64,000 nt of DNA from Molanna angustata (Eukaryota > Arthropoda > Insecta > Trichoptera > Molannidae). The translations under genes were made by a program, and so were the position numbers. The notes under the pieces are model-generated. The model did not search any database, was not told the origin of the DNA, and saw only the letters and a list, made by a program, of their open reading frames with translations. The stretch lies in contig OY754981.1 in assembly GCA_963576475.1 (NCBI GenBank), forward strand, positions 20,681,683-20,745,682, given 5' to 3'. Positions 61,703-64,000 of the stretch are shown piece after piece. Within the stretch, counting starts at the first letter, position 1; every line of letters starts with the position of its first letter.

Positions 61703-61706
61703 TATG

Positions 61707-62826
61707 TCAAAATGTGCATGTATTCATAACTTGAATTCATACACAATATAATTTTCCTTGTTTTTTTAAATAAATAATATTACAGTTAAAATGGTGAATG
61801 TAAATTATTGCAAATTATTTTGGGATTTTCAGTCCCTTTTTTTCAATATTCGAAATAAGTATATGTTATTCTTTGTGATGAAACTGTGTTAGCAGAAAAG
61901 AAATTAATGGCAGTTCTTAACTTGGAGATAACTTGATTAATTCAGTTTTTGTTTAATTATTAACTGATCCCTTTTCACAAATTTACAGCTCCCTCCTTGA
62001 TAGGACAAGTAAAGTTGTTTTTCCGATTTAATTTTATCACATATTAATCTGTTTTTTTCTGTTACTTATTTTTATTTGTGTACTGCAATCTCTTACACAA
62101 TTTCAATTATGAGGCTGAATAAAATGTATGCCCATATAAACAGGGTACCGTATATTATTTTCGGTATCATTAATTATAAAAAAATTATATAGGCCATTGT
62201 TTTGAAGAAAAAAATGTGCTGCACGTTTGTGCAATATGAATGTGATAATATTTTCATGTTATTTTATGAAAAAATAACAGTTTTCGTGCTCAATATTTCA
62301 TTTGGTTTTTACGACATTTATATATTATAATTTGTACTAAAGTTTCACTGCTATTTCTTCTTGAAGAAGATAGTTTGTTGTGTAATGTTTCCTATAGTAG
62401 TTTAATACTTTACTATTTATTTTTGAATTTACTTATGATAGGTATATTATTTGTTTTATTTTTTACATGTTATTTATTTTATTATATTAAGACCACTTGA
62501 AAATAATTATACAATCATTATACAATTATTTTACGATCACATTACGTTTGATTACATTGGACTTATTTTTATAGGTTTGCTACATGATCAATAATTATAA
62601 AACATTCCTTTTTTATATTTATTTGTCAAATTTTCCTGATACATAGTTTTATGTATAGATTTCCTAATAGTTTTATGTATAGATTTCCTAATAGTTTTTG
62701 GATTCTTTTATGTATAAAAATTTTGTAGGTATTTAAAATGTGTTTAATGAATAATGTGTGTTTAAATTAATTTACTGTTCAACCATTGCTAGCTTCTTTT
62801 GAGCTAAAAATACCATTTATTTTACA
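61707..62826. other. 3' flank, nothing recognised
   Basis: AT-rich. A 24-bp direct duplication (TAGTTTTATGTATAGATTTC unit) occurs at about 62645-62694. Confidence 0.4.
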
Positions 62827-63008
62827 GGGGGGCAAGTCTGGTCCAACCGGCGAAATCAAAAGCCTCACGATTACCCATATCATGGATATAATTATTATAT
62901 GGAGTTCTATAATATCTTTAGATGTCATAGAACTCCATAATATGATAAATATATCCATGTTACGGGTAATCACAAGGGTTTTCGCCGGTTGGACCAGACT
63001 TGCCCCCC
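62827..63008. mobile_element. palindromic MITE, copy 3
   Basis: 182-bp inverted repeat with ends GGGGGGCAAGTCTGGTCCAA and its inverse; the outer 28 bp are perfectly complementary. Confidence 0.92.
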
Positions 63009-63099
63009 AGGTGTCATTTGGAGAGAAGGCAACAGAAAGATGTCTGATGGAATAAGAATATAATAATCAGACGAATATGTGCAGTGGAATAAAAAGGTG

Positions 63100-63280
63100 A
63101 TTTAGGCTTTCGGAAAAAATAAATGATGACCATGATATTTTGAAAGAGAAGCCATGGCCAATCAGCGAGCATGTTTAGGATGATGCACAAATCCTTGAAT
63201 GTTTGCAAGTATAGAGGTGTGTGATGCATGATTCTCTCTGCCTACCCCAGTAGAGACATGGCGTGATGATATATATGAAT
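63100..63280 (+). mobile_element. RTE-like 3' end fragment
   Basis: ATGATGACCATGATATTTTG, then AAGTATAGAGG, GATTCTCTCTGCCTACCCC and GGCGTGATGATATATATG keep the order of the RTE tail seen at 4.8 and 36.1 kb. Confidence 0.7.
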
Positions 63281-63289
63281 GTGAGTTTT

Positions 63290-64000
63290 TGATTTGTTTT
63301 GCAATTTCAACTGTCAATAGTATGTATTTAAAAAATAATTCGATAGAATTATATTTAAGTATTCTTTCACATATGAGACTCTGTTAAGTTTTTATCATAT
63401 TAAGGAAACCTTTTCACTTAGCAACAAGATGCAAGTGGGAAAATTGGAAATGTCGTTTGATAAATATTCTTTATTATTTTTTTATAATGTCAAAATTTCA
63501 AATGTCACCATGAAGAAAATATTGTTTTTCTTGTAAATAATTAAATGTGCATTATAATGTATTTTTCATTGTTGACTTTTCAAAAATAAATGTCTTTATA
63601 ATCTCAAATTGTACACGGTTCATAGTAGCATTGTTGTCAATTAATGTGTCTATCAAATTTCTACATAATATTATACCTATATTATAGGTCTTACAGTTTG
63701 TCAATTTTTAACTCTCAAATGACTCATCAGTGGAACAGATGTACCTATAATTTTAAATATGTAGTGTACAAATCAGTTTATTTTTTAATTTCTTCTATTG
63801 CGTATATTATGCAGAATAAAATGAATATAAAATATTTTGAGAAGGGTATATTGCAGTGATGCCTTATTCGAGAATTAAAAAAAACAAACTGTTACTTGTA
63901 AAAGTATGAAGTTTGAATTATCTATAATTATAAATGCCAGTTTCATTAGAGTAAAGGGTCATTTCCATGAAGTAGTCATATCTTTATTTTATTTATTACA
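63290..64000. other. right edge, nothing recognised
   Basis: AT-rich sequence with short random ORFs only. Confidence 0.4.

Overview
The window is AT-rich nuclear DNA of an insect. Genes are broken by GT-AG introns, and the DNA is crowded with non-LTR retrotransposons, tRNA-derived SINEs and DNA transposons. The repeat types, including RTE-like elements ending in a conserved tail plus (TATG)n, suggest Lepidoptera, but this is inference. Two host genes stand head to head, with start codons 685 bp apart. I reconstructed both from splice sites and reading phase.

Minus strand, 38507 down to 11561: the SWI/SNF (BAP/PBAP) core subunit moira / SMARCC. It has 18 coding exons totalling 2901 nt, which read as one open frame of 966 aa. 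It contains the N-terminal MarR-BRCT-chromo module, a SWIRM domain, a SANT domain and a C-terminal coiled coil.

Plus strand, 39193 to 60797: holocarboxylase synthetase (biotin-protein ligase, Hcs/HLCS). It has 14 coding exons totalling 3144 nt (1047 aa). Exons 10 to 14 carry the biotin-protein ligase catalytic core and the C-terminal cap domain. The two genes probably share the promoter region at about 38508-39192.

All the rest is intron and flank packed with mobile DNA. 1-11 kb holds a 2.1-kb foldback element, a small hAT MITE, a 36-bp satellite interrupted by an RTE copy, and an apparently intact pogo-like transposon (5430-7935). The pogo transposase ends in a PHD finger, and the element sits inside an older MITE-like element. 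The moira introns hold LINE and SINE fragments, an exact 420-bp tandem duplication inside a TIR element, a 1.43-kb hAT copy with a perfect 8-bp target duplication next to an exon, RTE copies, Tigger-like and piggyBac-like remnants, and several long hairpins. The Hcs introns hold a 2.6-kb LINE with a largely intact reverse transcriptase, SINEs, an LTR-like piece, and second copies of MITEs also present in moira. The 3' flank holds another TIR element and a third copy of a palindromic MITE.

The most notable items are the PHD-finger pogo element with its array of AAGAGTACGCA sites, a 169-bp near-perfect palindrome in a moira intron, the three-copy palindromic MITE family inside both genes' transcription units, and a possible alternative terminal exon of moira at 28827-28967.
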